Origin: Suicoccus acidiformans
Lineage (GTDB): Bacteria > Bacillota > Bacilli > Lactobacillales > Aerococcaceae
Direction: 5' to 3'
DNA: 64,000 nucleotides
Assembly (NCBI RefSeq): GCF_003546865.1
Contig: NZ_CP023434.1
Span: 1,178,001-1,242,000 of the forward strand
Shown here: positions 36,159-46,017 of the stretch, one piece after another
How the letters are laid out: every line of letters begins with the position of its first letter
How positions within the stretch are numbered: the first letter of the stretch is position 1
Program-made: the position numbers and the translations under genes
Notes under the pieces: model-generated
What the model was told of the DNA's origin: nothing
Seen by the model: the letters and a program-made list of their open reading frames with translations, nothing else
Database searches by the model: none

Positions 36159-36920
36159 TCATACCTCCTTTTGGCTGGCTTGCGCCTCCTTCCAGGCACT
36201 GGTCTGCTTCATCCGATAACTCTCCCCTCGCATGTCCACAACATGCGCCTTAAAGGCTAAACGATCCACCAGGGCTCCCGTTAAGTTCGGGTCTTTAAAG
36301 CATTCCTGCCAGCGATCAAAGGTAAGGTTCGTCGTAATCATTGTAGAGCCCTTTCCCATCCGATTAGAAAGAAGATTAAACAGAAGCTCAGCCCCGGCTT
36401 CATCAAAGGATAAATAACCTAATTCATCGACAATCAAGAGATCGACCTTATTTAATCGCTGTTTGAAACGATAAAATTGACTTTGCGTGACGGCCTCTCT
36501 TAATTCAATGACAAGATTTGGGGCATTTACGAACTGTACATTATAATTCTGCAAACAGGCCTCCATGCCAAGACCAATGCTAAAATGCGTCTTCCCTGTT
36601 CCAGGGTTGCCAATAAGAATGACGTTCTGTTTCTCTTGAATAAAATTCAGGGTCTTTAATTCGCGTAGTTGTTGGCGAACACCTTCCTTAAACACTTTCT
36701 CGTCAAAGTCCATCAGGTACTTCTTTTGGCTAAACTTGGCCTGTCGAACCCTTCTTTGATAGCTTCGATTTCGACGTTGTTCCACCTCCTCTGTCAATAT
36801 CTCTGTGAGGGCTTCTTCCAAATCCAGTCCGCGACTCGTATATTCCAGGAGCAGGTGTTGGTAATTTTCCTTCAGATAGGGAAGTTTTAGTTCATTAGCG
36901 GCTTCTGCGATTGTTAACAT
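36159..36920 (-). CDS. istB: IstB of IS21 copy 2
   Basis: 253 aa, differing from the copy 1 protein at only a few positions (RVRQAKF for RIRQAKF, YNVQF for YHVQF, DPNLTG for DPTLTG). Walker motifs are intact. Its start overlaps istA by 7 bases. Full length and presumably active. Confidence 0.93.
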   Translation of the reverse strand: MLTIAEAANELKLPYLKENYQHLLLEYTSRGLDLEEALTEILTEEVEQRRNRSYQRRVRQAKFSQKKYLMDFDEKVFKEGVRQQLRELKTLNFIQEKQNVILIGNPGTGKTHFSIGLGMEACLQNYNVQFVNAPNLVIELREAVTQSQFYRFKQRLNKVDLLIVDELGYLSFDEAGAELLFNLLSNRMGKGSTMITTNLTFDRWQECFKDPNLTGALVDRLAFKAHVVDMRGESYRMKQTSAWKEAQASQKEV

Positions 36921-38401
36921 AAGCTTTCCTCCAAACCATAGAGAGCATTCAATTGATGGAGCGTTGCTTCTGTCTGATGAAGAATCGCCTCCTGATTTTT
37001 AGGAACACCCTCATTTTCCGTTGTGACACGTTGCACCAACTGATCATAGGCCAATTGCTGGCACAAAGCCTCTCCACTGAGGCTATGGTATTTCTCAAGT
37101 TGTTCTATGAATTCTTTAGGGTGTCCGCTATAATATTTATGATAGAGTGTTTCCAAGCCGGGGGTTTGTTGAAGAACCAGCGAGTGTTCCAGAGCACCAG
37201 GTTTCTTCTTGAGGGTTTTGATATAGTGACTGATATCAAGCTGAAACCCATGGGAACCCTCTATTTTATTATGCCTGGCCACTTCTTGTTCATTGGCATA
37301 AACCACGAGATAATCGGCATAAGCCTTGATCTGAACTCGCTGCCCTACCAAGTAGTCAGGGACAGAATACTGATTCTTCTGATAATGAATCGTGGCATAC
37401 TTTGTGACGCTGAGCTGACAAAGTTCTGCCAGTTCAAAGGGAGGACGGTATTTAAGAAGGTGGCCTTTTTCTTCTTCCAAACGACTCTCTTGATTCAAAG
37501 TCCGTAAGGACTCTTCCAAGTGCTGGCGAGCTTCATCTAAAGATTGAAATTGATATTTTTTGGTGAAACAGTTTTGTCTGACATGCTTTACACGACTCTC
37601 TACTGTTCCCTTCTCATTCCCACTGAAGCAGTTGGTGACATTAATATTAAACCCATAATAAGTGGCTAATTGGATGAGTTGGGGGTTTAGCTCCTTTTCA
37701 TTACGCCCAATAAAACGAGTGACCACATTTCTCATATTGTCATAGACAAGCTCCGCATACACCCCACCCAGGTTTTCAAAAAATCGCACATGCGCATCCT
37801 GAAAGACAGCTTTTTTCTGGTTGGTATAGAGGTAAGCCCAGTAATAATCTGAAGCAGGGCTAGCCCACACAGCGAGATAATAGGTTTTAACCACGCCCTC
37901 AATTTCTAATTTGACCTCTCCAAAATCGAACTCCACCCGTGCACCCAATGCATAATTTTGCTTGATAAAAGCCTCTTTAGCTTTCGCTTTCATTTTTGAC
38001 CAGTAATGAGCGACTGTCCGGTATTTAATCGCATACCCTTCCTCTGCTAGGATTTCATAAACAGCCTTAGCCGTTAGTGCTTGTTTATGAGGTCCTAGCC
38101 TTCGATCCTTTTCTCTTTCTTTTTCCAGTAACTCGCTCATTCTAGCTTCCACCTCTGGTGTAAAGGTTCTTTTTTTCCGATTGGAAGTATCATATTTTCT
38201 TTCTAAGACTAATTGCTCGGTTGCTGCTTCGATTTCTTTCTCATTTTGAGCGTCATCCAAAGCATCTATACCTGCTTGGTATCGATCCCTTATTCTTCGA
38301 ACCGTTTTTCTATCAATGTCCATGTCTCTGCTAATTTTCCTAATGGATTCCCCATTTCTAAAACGGTGAATCACTTCGAATTCTTTATTGATACGAATCA
38401 C
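36914..38401 (-). CDS. istA: IstA transposase of IS21 copy 2
   Basis: 495 aa with DDE residues as in copy 1. Differences include KMKAKAKEAF for KMKEKAKEAF, AELVYDN for AEVVYDN and LATYYGF for LASYYGF. The number of substitutions suggests the two copies arrived separately or diverged for some time. Intact. Confidence 0.93.
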   Translation of the reverse strand: MIRINKEFEVIHRFRNGESIRKISRDMDIDRKTVRRIRDRYQAGIDALDDAQNEKEIEAATEQLVLERKYDTSNRKKRTFTPEVEARMSELLEKEREKDRRLGPHKQALTAKAVYEILAEEGYAIKYRTVAHYWSKMKAKAKEAFIKQNYALGARVEFDFGEVKLEIEGVVKTYYLAVWASPASDYYWAYLYTNQKKAVFQDAHVRFFENLGGVYAELVYDNMRNVVTRFIGRNEKELNPQLIQLATYYGFNINVTNCFSGNEKGTVESRVKHVRQNCFTKKYQFQSLDEARQHLEESLRTLNQESRLEEEKGHLLKYRPPFELAELCQLSVTKYATIHYQKNQYSVPDYLVGQRVQIKAYADYLVVYANEQEVARHNKIEGSHGFQLDISHYIKTLKKKPGALEHSLVLQQTPGLETLYHKYYSGHPKEFIEQLEKYHSLSGEALCQQLAYDQLVQRVTTENEGVPKNQEAILHQTEATLHQLNALYGLEESLC

Positions 38402-38516
38402 TCCTTGGCACCTCCATCTATAATACGTTTATTATAGATGGGAAGGTATGGCAAGTGGTCCCTTTTTGAATAGCAATTTACCCCGAAGGTGGTCCCTTTT
38501 TAGATTACAACAAACA

Positions 38517-38725
38517 TAAAGGGCTAAACTTCTTAATCTTTATATAATAATTAGCCTTTAAAATAATATGAAAGGGCTTACGCACTATATATTATCCGAA
38601 AAATAGATATTTTAGCTTAATGGCCAATACCTACAGAAACACCTATATTGCTAGAATAAAAAAACAGGTACAAACCACTATCATTTGGGCTGTACCTGTA
38701 GCTGATTCTACTTCAACGATAATAC
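38517..38725. other. Junction of accessory and housekeeping DNA
   Basis: AT-rich spacer with inverted repeats (TAAAGGGCTAA and TTAGCCTTTA, 38517-38560) next to the IS21 copy. At 38657-38700 lies a terminator (ACAGGTACA/TGTACCTGT, minus-strand T run) serving the beta-helix gene. No coding segment is visible. The edge of the integrated element may lie here, but I see no att repeat. Confidence 0.5.
38657..38700 (-). terminator. Terminator of the beta-helix gene
   Basis: On the minus strand ACAGGTACA and TGTACCTGT pair around an 18-base loop and are followed by seven T. It lies 25 bases after the stop of the gene. Confidence 0.8.
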
Positions 38726-40021
38726 TTAACCGATATACGCTTGAATAGATTCAAGGTCTGACTCTCCGCCATTTTCAATTGTGACTTCGGTAGAGTTTCC
38801 TCCTTGAGCGATGATTTCATTACCAACTTTCAACTCTTTGACTTTACCACCATTTACATGGTACGAAGATACGCCTTCGCCTTCAGTGGTAATATCTCTG
38901 AGGATTTCTAAATGATCAATTTCTCCACCTTCAAGCACAGATATACCATCAGCAGCAAGTTCTACAATTTCACCTTGAACTAAAGTTTGGCCAGTCGATC
39001 CAGTGGTAGACACATCACCAACTGTTATCTGCCCGACAGGTTTACTAAACTGCATACCAATGGATCCATCGCCAACGGTTTTAATACTTTCAAAATAAGC
39101 TTCGCCAATTGTTCCATCGTATTGATTGAATCCTCTAGCTCCTTGACCATAAGTGGCAATTTGCTTATTCGCTCTAAATTTATCGACGGTACCAAAGTTA
39201 ACAAAGCCGATACCACTTGGTCCATAACTTGTCACGGTATTTTCAACTAACCAGTCGTCAACATGGCCCCAAACATCGAGAACCATGTCATTATTCCCAT
39301 AAGTTTCAACGACACCATGTGAGACAATTTTCTTAGCGCGGGCGCCATAAACAATAAAGATAGCTCCAGTTATTAAATTAGGTTGCCCTTTAGGAATCAT
39401 ACCATTAACGTAGATATCCTCTGTTTCTAAATATTCTACTTCGACTGGCCCACTTTCCTCATTAAAGCCAGATACGAAAAGCCCACTCCCCAATACGGGT
39501 GCATTCTTGCGACCAATGCGAATGCCTTTCCCTTTAAAGTTGATTAAACTGCCATCAACTGGATTAAAATTGTACACAGTGAAAGCGCCTTGGTAGACAT
39601 TTACACCATATTTCATTGGCCTTTCAGGATAATTACGAGCATCTGCGGATATAATATCCAGCTCATCGACTTCAAGATTTAAACGTTTATTGTTCCCTCT
39701 GGTTAATATTTGAACCATCCCAGTGACGGTGAGATTGTTTAATGTAACCGTACCTAAGTCTTCTTCCATAGAATCTACGTAAATTGCTCTTTGAGCCGGT
39801 GCCGTTTGAATCGAAAGATTCGCTACGTCATTGTCACCGGTTAACTCAATACCGTCTCCATTAATAAAACTAAGTAAGATATTGCTGTCTTTGCCTTTAA
39901 GTGATTGCCCTTTATTCAATTTAATCCCGTTCGGTGCGCCAATAGAGTTAATGATTTCAATATCCTTTTGGCCACTTTCAAGTGCTTGCGAGAGCTCTAT
40001 GTAGTCTTTAACCTGCGTCAT
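38726..40021 (-). CDS. Right-handed beta-helix (pectin-lyase-like) protein
   Basis: The 431 residues are built from repeating short strands with hydrophobic-x-hydrophobic and glycine/asparagine turns (NLSIQTAPAQRAIYVDS, LNNLTVTGMVQILT, YGPSGIGFVNFG). This is typical of a right-handed parallel beta helix. There is no signal peptide, membrane segment or wall anchor, so the location is unclear. No catalytic motif of pectate lyases is apparent. It is a monocistronic gene on the minus strand with an AAGGGGCA ribosome site. Possible roles are carbohydrate binding or a phage-like tail protein; I cannot choose. Confidence 0.6.
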   Translation of the reverse strand: MTQVKDYIELSQALESGQKDIEIINSIGAPNGIKLNKGQSLKGKDSNILLSFINGDGIELTGDNDVANLSIQTAPAQRAIYVDSMEEDLGTVTLNNLTVTGMVQILTRGNNKRLNLEVDELDIISADARNYPERPMKYGVNVYQGAFTVYNFNPVDGSLINFKGKGIRIGRKNAPVLGSGLFVSGFNEESGPVEVEYLETEDIYVNGMIPKGQPNLITGAIFIVYGARAKKIVSHGVVETYGNNDMVLDVWGHVDDWLVENTVTSYGPSGIGFVNFGTVDKFRANKQIATYGQGARGFNQYDGTIGEAYFESIKTVGDGSIGMQFSKPVGQITVGDVSTTGSTGQTLVQGEIVELAADGISVLEGGEIDHLEILRDITTEGEGVSSYHVNGGKVKELKVGNEIIAQGGNSTEVTIENGGESDLESIQAYIG

Positions 40022-40409
40022 ATCTGCTGCCCCTTTTCTTTTATATTAAGCGTTACCATCTATTCAAATTTATCAAAACCTGCTGAAAAAACTTCAGATT
40101 CGAGAAAAATTTGTCAATATCATCCTATCATATTTGTATAATTTTATCTATTTTTATGATTTTATTACATGAATATAAATACGAGTGAACTTGCTTGAAT
40201 CGCTATAGGAGCCTCATTAAAGCAACAAATTGGTCGCGCGATTTAAGTTGCTTATATTGAGAAAAATTCTATAAAGAAAAAAGACCAGGAAAGCGAATTA
40301 CTCGTTCTCTTCCTGGTCTATTATGCAAATAATAAGAGCAAGGCTAATCATATCAAATTGTACCCCGCGCAAACCTCGAATGCTTAAGAGGAAATTGTCC
40401 TTTCTTGCG
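40022..40409. other. Intergenic region with promoter and terminator
   Basis: It contains the promoter side of the beta-helix gene (40022-40190) and, at 40283-40319, a strong terminator for the transporter gene. Between them is AT-rich sequence without coding sense. Confidence 0.5.
40283..40319 (-). terminator. Terminator of the CorA-family gene
   Basis: GACCAGGAA and TTCCTGGTC pair, with an A-rich flank that gives a T run on the minus strand (CTTTTTTCTTT). It lies about 90 bases beyond the transporter stop. Confidence 0.75.
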
Positions 40410-41387
40410 TTACATCCAATGATTCTTCTTAAATAAGCGGTAGACAACTACCATGATAACCACGATGATAATTTTTAAAATAATAAAGGCGTACGGGTGA
40501 TTTTGAATAGGTAAACCAACGTTCATTCCCCAAATACCGCTAATAATCGTTGGAACGGTGAGTAAAATCGACCAAACGGTTAAAATTTTCATAATCTGGT
40601 TCATGTTATTATTCACCACATTAGACAGAATATCGGAGACTTTTGAATTGAGCAAGTAGAGTTCTTCGGCCATGCCTAAAGCTTGATGATGCTCGACCAT
40701 GACATCGCGCAGATGACTTTTGTATATTTCTTCACTGCCCTCTTTATTCATTTGTTGACGTAAGCTAGTCAACACCTTCTGATTGTTCTCGATACCGTCC
40801 TTGAAATAAACCAAGCCCTTATTAAGGCCGATTAATTTATAAAAGATGGTGTTATTGGTAGTCTTGGTGACGTCTTCTTCTAGTTCCTGAATGAGTCGAT
40901 CCATTTCCTTCAAATAGTCGATATATAGGTGGGCAATCTCCCAAAGAATGGTTGTCAACACACCGCGGGGACTTTTATCCAGTTTCAGGAAGGATGTGTC
41001 AATGCTGGGGAACAATTCGGTAATAGAACGGCTGGACGTAATTAATACCAAATCATCTTTCATGGCAATCGCAATCGGTGCGGATTGATAATAGTTTCTT
41101 AAATGTTGATCTTTCTCCTGGGCATTAACCGTATAAGGGAAAATTGCCACACATAGTACATATTCTTCGCCTTTACTATTCGTGTAGGTCTCCCAACGGC
41201 CAATTTCATATGGGTCTAAACCGCTAGTGATAAAGTCACGAGGTATATCCAGTTGGTCTGCGACCCCTTGGATGGTTTCTTCTGACGGTTTCACCAGTTC
41301 ATAAATCTTAAAAGGTAAGTCTTGCGTGTGCGGTTCGTAAATATGTTTATTAAGCATGGGCGACCTCATCTCTGTTGTTGATAACAT
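40410..41387 (-). CDS. CorA-family divalent cation transporter
   Basis: 325 aa. A long cytoplasmic N-terminal domain ends in the stalk helix, followed by two C-terminal membrane helices with the diagnostic GMN motif (SGIWGMNVGLP near residue 283) and a basic KKNHWM tail. It carries Mg2+, Co2+ or related ions as a pentamer. The motif after GMN (VGLP) differs from classical YGMNF.xMP, so the exact ion is open. Monocistronic, intact. Confidence 0.9.
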   Translation of the reverse strand: MLSTTEMRSPMLNKHIYEPHTQDLPFKIYELVKPSEETIQGVADQLDIPRDFITSGLDPYEIGRWETYTNSKGEEYVLCVAIFPYTVNAQEKDQHLRNYYQSAPIAIAMKDDLVLITSSRSITELFPSIDTSFLKLDKSPRGVLTTILWEIAHLYIDYLKEMDRLIQELEEDVTKTTNNTIFYKLIGLNKGLVYFKDGIENNQKVLTSLRQQMNKEGSEEIYKSHLRDVMVEHHQALGMAEELYLLNSKVSDILSNVVNNNMNQIMKILTVWSILLTVPTIISGIWGMNVGLPIQNHPYAFIILKIIIVVIMVVVYRLFKKNHWM

Positions 41388-41541
41388 TAGTATACCTAAA
41401 TTAAATAAAAAATCTAGGAAACCTAGCTAAAAACCGGATTAATAAAAAAGATAAAGGGAGCGTTCGTTAAGATAATATTTATATCACTTAAGATAAAATT
41501 GTTATTAATTTAGACACATAACAAACCTTTATCCCTTTGGC

Positions 41542-42588
41542 TTATCTCGGATTGCATCGTTTGCATGGAACGTAGCCACGCGCAATTAATTCGTCATAAT
41601 TATCCATAGGAAGTTTATTATGTTCTGCCATTTGCTTTACACTGTCACAATGGGCATAATGGAATTTCATCGTATTCATATTCGCAATGTACCTTGCCTC
41701 TTGTGGTGTTTCTGCAATTGTTGAAGCTGATTGCTTCGCCTCGTCCGTTGCTGGCGGTGTTTCCAGCATTTGTTTTCTATCACCAATAGCACCATCCCGG
41801 TTGTAACTGTAGTATAATTCAGTCTCCGTTTGAAGTGGGATGGCTTGCCTAATACTTTGGGCTAACTGTTGCGTATTTGAATTTGCTCCAGTGCCATAAT
41901 CAATGGATATACCTTCTTGCACATTAGGTACATAAACATTCATCTGAACAGTTGCCCCATTATCCTCAATGGAGAAAGCTTCCATGAATACACCACTAGC
42001 TAAGAGATTGCCGTACTCAAAGAAAGGCGTAACCCGGTAACGCACGGTTAAGCCAGATTCGATAGCCCTTGCCACCGTATTTTCAAAAGGTACCATGCCA
42101 TTGACATTGAATTGACGTGTACCCGTCATTAAATTCAGTTCTGGCCTTCCGTCACCAATAAGCTGATAACCAATAAGGTGACAGCGGTTATATAACCATT
42201 CATTCCCATATTTCGCTTGCTGCCAGCCTGTCGGTTCAATTTGGGAATTGCTTTGGCGGACTTGGGCCGGAAGTAAGTCTTCATTCAAGAGTGCATTGGC
42301 TGCTCCAACCCGTCCATAAGCGTCCAAATGAGTAAATTCAATCCAGGGATCCAATGCCGTAATATCTTCATTCGTAAAATAAGGAATATTGTTGTTGACG
42401 GTAACATAGTGCTTTCCTTCCGGGACTTTTGGCGCCGTTTCAGGTAATTGGGTCGTAACCGAAAATCCGGAAGCATCAATGACTTGTTCTTGTGCGCCAA
42501 CATTCGTAGACATCAAGCCTAGCATTGACAGAAACAGCAAAAGTGTTCGTAAATATTTGTTAAAGCGGTGCATCAGTAAACTCCTCAC
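41542..42588 (-). CDS. Secreted DNA/RNA non-specific endonuclease with C-terminal CxxC domain
   Basis: 348 aa with a signal peptide (LRTLLLFLSMLGLMSTNVGA). The nuclease domain spans about 45-250; the catalytic histidine lies in NRCHLIGYQLIG, where the family usually has DRGH. It is followed by NLMTGTRQFNVNGM with the metal-binding Asn. A C-terminal motif FHYAHCDSVKQM...VPCKRCNP resembles the Ada-type metal-binding domain found at the ends of such secreted nucleases. Likely role: digestion of extracellular DNA. Two possible start codons lie three residues apart. Intact. Confidence 0.85.
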   Translation of the reverse strand: MRSLLMHRFNKYLRTLLLFLSMLGLMSTNVGAQEQVIDASGFSVTTQLPETAPKVPEGKHYVTVNNNIPYFTNEDITALDPWIEFTHLDAYGRVGAANALLNEDLLPAQVRQSNSQIEPTGWQQAKYGNEWLYNRCHLIGYQLIGDGRPELNLMTGTRQFNVNGMVPFENTVARAIESGLTVRYRVTPFFEYGNLLASGVFMEAFSIEDNGATVQMNVYVPNVQEGISIDYGTGANSNTQQLAQSIRQAIPLQTETELYYSYNRDGAIGDRKQMLETPPATDEAKQSASTIAETPQEARYIANMNTMKFHYAHCDSVKQMAEHNKLPMDNYDELIARGYVPCKRCNPR

Positions 42589-42740
42589 CCTTGGTATTTC
42601 CTCATCAACCTGCCTCCCATCGAAGTATGACTTCCTTTGCTCCTGCTAGCGACGATATCAGAGGATTTAGATGTATTGTGTCATCTTAAGTTGAAAAGGA
42701 AGAAAAGTCAACCACCCCCAACAATGATAAGCGTAAAAAA

Positions 42741-42766
42741 TGAGCGAACACATTAGCGTTCGCTCA
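42741..42766 (-). terminator. Terminator of ptsG
   Basis: TGAGCGAACACATTAG and CGTTCGCTCA form a GC-rich stem 20 bases after the ptsG stop. On the minus strand it is followed by TTTTTTACGC. Confidence 0.8.
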
Positions 42767-42786
42767 CATAGTTAGCAATATTCAAC

Positions 42787-44973
42787 TTAACGAATGGTCA
42801 CGTCACCGATTTTCTCGTCTAAGTTCACTGATTCGTTACGTTTCAACATGGACTCTACCAGAACATCTTGCGAATTGGTCATGGCTACAATGATGTCAGT
42901 CGCTTTACCTTCTTCAGTAATATAAGCTAAGTCCATATCAGCTAAAGCTTGCCCTGCTGATATTTGGTCACCCTGTTGGACATGAACGGTAAAGCCTGAG
43001 CCGTTTAAGGCAACGGTATCGATTCCCATATGAATGAGAATTTCCAGGCCTTCAGCATTTTTGATGCCGATGGCATGCTTAGTATCAAAGACCATCATCA
43101 CTTCACCGGCGATTGGTGAGTGAACTTCTCCATTCGTAGGCTGAATCGCAAAGCCTTCGCCCATTAAGCCTTGGCCAAAGACTGGATCGTCGACGTCGTG
43201 AATATCGACAATTTGACCAGATGCAGGCGCAAGAAATTCAATGACCTTAAGATCAGTTGCTTCAAGGTTCTCAGTAGTTTGAGCACCTTCATTGGTATGA
43301 ACTTCTGTTTCAGCGTCTAAATCGTCGCCGCCAGCATAGGCTTCACGCGGGGCTTTCCCTTCGTCAATCAGTTGGTCGACGGACGTCTTCACGTTAGAGA
43401 CGGTTGTACCATAGACAACTTGAACATTATCCCCATTGACTACAACGGCAGATGAGCCTGTTCCTTTCAGAATACTTTCATTCACGAGGCTACCATCTTT
43501 CACTTTCACCCGTAGACGCGTAGCACAGTTGGAGACGCTGTCTAAGTTGTTGGCACCACCTAGACCAGATACGATGCGGTAAGCACGTTGTTCTCTTTCG
43601 TTTAAGTCCTCGTAAACTCCTTCAAAGACAAGGGCTTCAGAATCTAAATCATCTTCACGACCTGGGACTTTCCAGTCGAATTTGTTAACGCCCCAACGGA
43701 AGATAAAGTAGTATAAGAAGAAGAACGCAAGACCAACAAGCAGAACAGGTACCCAACCTGTAATATGGTTACCAGGCAAGATGCCGTAGAGAACAAAGTC
43801 AATCACTCCTCCAGAGAAGGTTAACCCAACTCCAGCACCTAGTAAGTACACTAAGACACCTGAGATACCATAGAGCACGCAGTGAACCCCATAGTACATA
43901 GCTGGCGAAGCAAAGACAAAGGCGAATTCAATCGGCTCGGTAATCCCCGTTGCGAAACATGTCAAACCAGATGATGTATAAAAACCGCGAACATCAGCTT
44001 TACGCTCTGGATAAGCTGCTTGGTATAAGGCGATACATGCTGCTGGAATACCAAAGAGCATAACTGGGAACATGTAGGAGAAATGGGCAGCAGCGTGCGA
44101 ATCAATCGGCACCCCTGCGGCTAATTGGGCAAAAACAATATTCTGTGCGCCGACAATTGTTTCTCCATTGACGACAGCTGTCCCACCGATGGCTGTTTGC
44201 CAGAATGGTAAGTAGAAAACATGGTGTAAGCCAAATGGAATCAAAGCACGGTAAATATAAACGTACAAGAAGATACCAAAGATACCTAGTCCACTAATAA
44301 AGCCACCTAAAGTTGAGAAGCCATAAGAAACAATTGGCCACACAAAAGCCATAATAATCCCTAAGGCAACCCCAGCAAGGGACGACGCGATTGGAATAAA
44401 GTGTGTTCCCCCGAAGAATGATAAAGCTTCGGGTAGTTCAATGGTGTAGTAACGGTTATGTAAATTCGCTACGATTAGACCAATCGAAATCCCACCAATA
44501 ACCCCTAAGTTCATTGTATTTTCGAAACCTAAGTAATTTGTAATCAGACCTTGAACCTGACTTAAAGCTTCCACATCGCGGAAATTATGCAAGGTAGATG
44601 TCATTGTCGCATACATAACAAAGTAACCAATAATAGCGGAAAGTGATGCAACACCCTTCTCTGTCTTAGCAAGTCCGGAGGCAACTGAAATACCAAACAG
44701 TAAACCTAAGTTCCCAAAAATAACATTACCGGCGTCTGCCAGAATGGAGAGGAAGCCGAATAAGAACGTTCCTTCATGCAGGATTCCTCCTAAGTTGTAC
44801 ATCTCAATAACTGTAGGGTTTGTAAAGGAAGATCCAATCCCTAGTAACAAACCGGCTACAGGTAATAACGAGATGGGCAACATAAATGTCTGACCGAGTT
44901 GTTGCAACATACCGAAGACTTTATTCTGTCCGGTCTGCTCGCGCAACTCGGCTTTCGTTGTAGCTTTTGCCAT
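42787..44973 (-). CDS. ptsG: PTS glucose-type EIICBA permease
   Basis: 728 aa from ATG 44973 (MAKATTKAELREQTGQNKVF), chosen because AGGAG lies 9 bases upstream; an upstream in-frame TTG is less likely. EIIC has about ten membrane segments (1-430), with the GITEPIEFAFVFASP substrate motif. EIIB has the phospho-Cys in SNCATRLRVKV. EIIA at the C-terminus has the His of EILIHMGIDTV. It imports and phosphorylates glucose or a related sugar. A cre-like site (45031-45045) overlaps the probable promoter, indicating CcpA control. folD lies upstream in the same direction, with an 83-bp gap. Intact. Confidence 0.93.
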   Translation of the reverse strand: MAKATTKAELREQTGQNKVFGMLQQLGQTFMLPISLLPVAGLLLGIGSSFTNPTVIEMYNLGGILHEGTFLFGFLSILADAGNVIFGNLGLLFGISVASGLAKTEKGVASLSAIIGYFVMYATMTSTLHNFRDVEALSQVQGLITNYLGFENTMNLGVIGGISIGLIVANLHNRYYTIELPEALSFFGGTHFIPIASSLAGVALGIIMAFVWPIVSYGFSTLGGFISGLGIFGIFLYVYIYRALIPFGLHHVFYLPFWQTAIGGTAVVNGETIVGAQNIVFAQLAAGVPIDSHAAAHFSYMFPVMLFGIPAACIALYQAAYPERKADVRGFYTSSGLTCFATGITEPIEFAFVFASPAMYYGVHCVLYGISGVLVYLLGAGVGLTFSGGVIDFVLYGILPGNHITGWVPVLLVGLAFFFLYYFIFRWGVNKFDWKVPGREDDLDSEALVFEGVYEDLNEREQRAYRIVSGLGGANNLDSVSNCATRLRVKVKDGSLVNESILKGTGSSAVVVNGDNVQVVYGTTVSNVKTSVDQLIDEGKAPREAYAGGDDLDAETEVHTNEGAQTTENLEATDLKVIEFLAPASGQIVDIHDVDDPVFGQGLMGEGFAIQPTNGEVHSPIAGEVMMVFDTKHAIGIKNAEGLEILIHMGIDTVALNGSGFTVHVQQGDQISAGQALADMDLAYITEEGKATDIIVAMTNSQDVLVESMLKRNESVNLDEKIGDVTIR

Positions 44974-45030
44974 CAATACCAACTCCTATCTATAGTGTGA
45001 TGCCATAATATTAGCATAGAAAGCTGGGAT

Positions 45031-45045
45031 TTGAAAGCGCTATTT
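45031..45045 (-). promoter_or_regulatory. cre-like CcpA site upstream of ptsG
   Basis: TTGAAAGCGCTATTT matches the catabolite-responsive element consensus WTGNAANCGNWWNCW at all but one defined position. It lies about 58 bases upstream of the ptsG ATG, next to a probable -10 (TGCTAATATT), where binding would repress. Confidence 0.6.
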
Positions 45046-45056
45046 ATTGGTGCTTT

Positions 45057-45914
45057 TTACATTTCTTCGGACATATGTGCACGGGCACTTTGAATCGTCT
45101 GTTCCATCAAAGTCGCAATCGTCATCGGCCCTACTCCGCCGGGTACAGGAGTGAGAGCTTGAACGCGACCCTCTAAAGCCGATAAATCAAGATCACCGCG
45201 CAGTTTACCATCTGCTCCGCGATTGGTACCGACGTCAACCACCACCGCATCATCACGAATCCATGCCACATCAATCGGATCAATTTGTCCAGTGGCTGAA
45301 ATGACAATATCCGCACTTTCGATAATTCTTTGCTTATGATTGGTTGAGCGGTGAATCACTGTAACCGTCGCATTCTCCTTAAGTAAGAGTTGGGCTAAAG
45401 GTAGTCCAACAATTTGGCTGCGGCCGATGACCACTGCTTTTTTGCCAGCGATGGGGATATTGTAGTGCTTTAATAAAGTCATAACGCCCTTAGGGGTACA
45501 CGCGACAAAATGAGCCTCGCCCTGCATTAAAGCACCTAAGTTATAGGCGGTGAGCCCGTCAACATCTTTCATCGGATCAATGGCGTTCACAATGGCTTGG
45601 GTGTCAAATTGATCTGGAAGTGGCAATTGTAGCATGAAACCACTTACTCCTGGATCTTGATTTAAAGCGTACACCGCATCCAGAACGTCTTGAGTATTCT
45701 CGGCGTCGTCTAGGTGAATCGCTCTAAAATCGATGCCAAGGGCCTCAGCCTTCTTCTGCTTTGAGCGTGCATAAACCTTACTCGCATCGTCATCACCAAC
45801 GGTAATAATTGCTAAACGCACCGTCGCTCCCGTTGCCTTTAAGTCTGCTACTTCCTTTGCGTAACCTGCCTCTAATTCTTGGGCTAAGCTTTTCCCGTCA
45901 AGAATAAATGTCAT
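45057..45914 (-). CDS. folD: FolD, methylene-THF dehydrogenase/cyclohydrolase
   Basis: 285 aa of normal length. Signature parts are YARSKQKKAEALGIDF with the catalytic Lys region, GFMLQLPLPDQ, PMKDVDGLTAYNLG, the NADP-binding VIGRSQIVGLPLA and PVPGGVGPMTIATLM. It makes 10-formyl-THF for purine and fMet synthesis. AGGAGGC precedes the ATG. It is divergent from the DUF1846 gene. Intact. Confidence 0.96.
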   Translation of the reverse strand: MTFILDGKSLAQELEAGYAKEVADLKATGATVRLAIITVGDDDASKVYARSKQKKAEALGIDFRAIHLDDAENTQDVLDAVYALNQDPGVSGFMLQLPLPDQFDTQAIVNAIDPMKDVDGLTAYNLGALMQGEAHFVACTPKGVMTLLKHYNIPIAGKKAVVIGRSQIVGLPLAQLLLKENATVTVIHRSTNHKQRIIESADIVISATGQIDPIDVAWIRDDAVVVDVGTNRGADGKLRGDLDLSALEGRVQALTPVPGGVGPMTIATLMEQTIQSARAHMSEEM

Positions 45915-46017
45915 GATTGCCTCCTAATAATTAATCATACTTTTAAGTGTATCTAAACGCTATTAATGATACAATAAAAGCTGACAAAAAGAAATCTTAA
46001 TTTCGAGGTGGTTATAC

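Larger units (their letters stand above)
36039..38516 (-). mobile_element. IS21-family element, copy 2 (2478 bp)
   Basis: It has the same ends and length as copy 1 and differs by scattered single bases. It is flanked by its own 5-bp duplication TAAAG (36034-36038 and 38517-38521). It entered between inverted repeats (TAGCCCT and AGGGCTA) upstream of parA. Matching duplications at both copies exclude exchange between them since insertion. Confidence 0.92.

Noticed and set aside
10299..38516. Composite transposon bounded by the two direct IS21 copies
   Set aside because: Each IS has its own matching 5-bp target duplication, so they are separate insertions with no sign of joint transposition.
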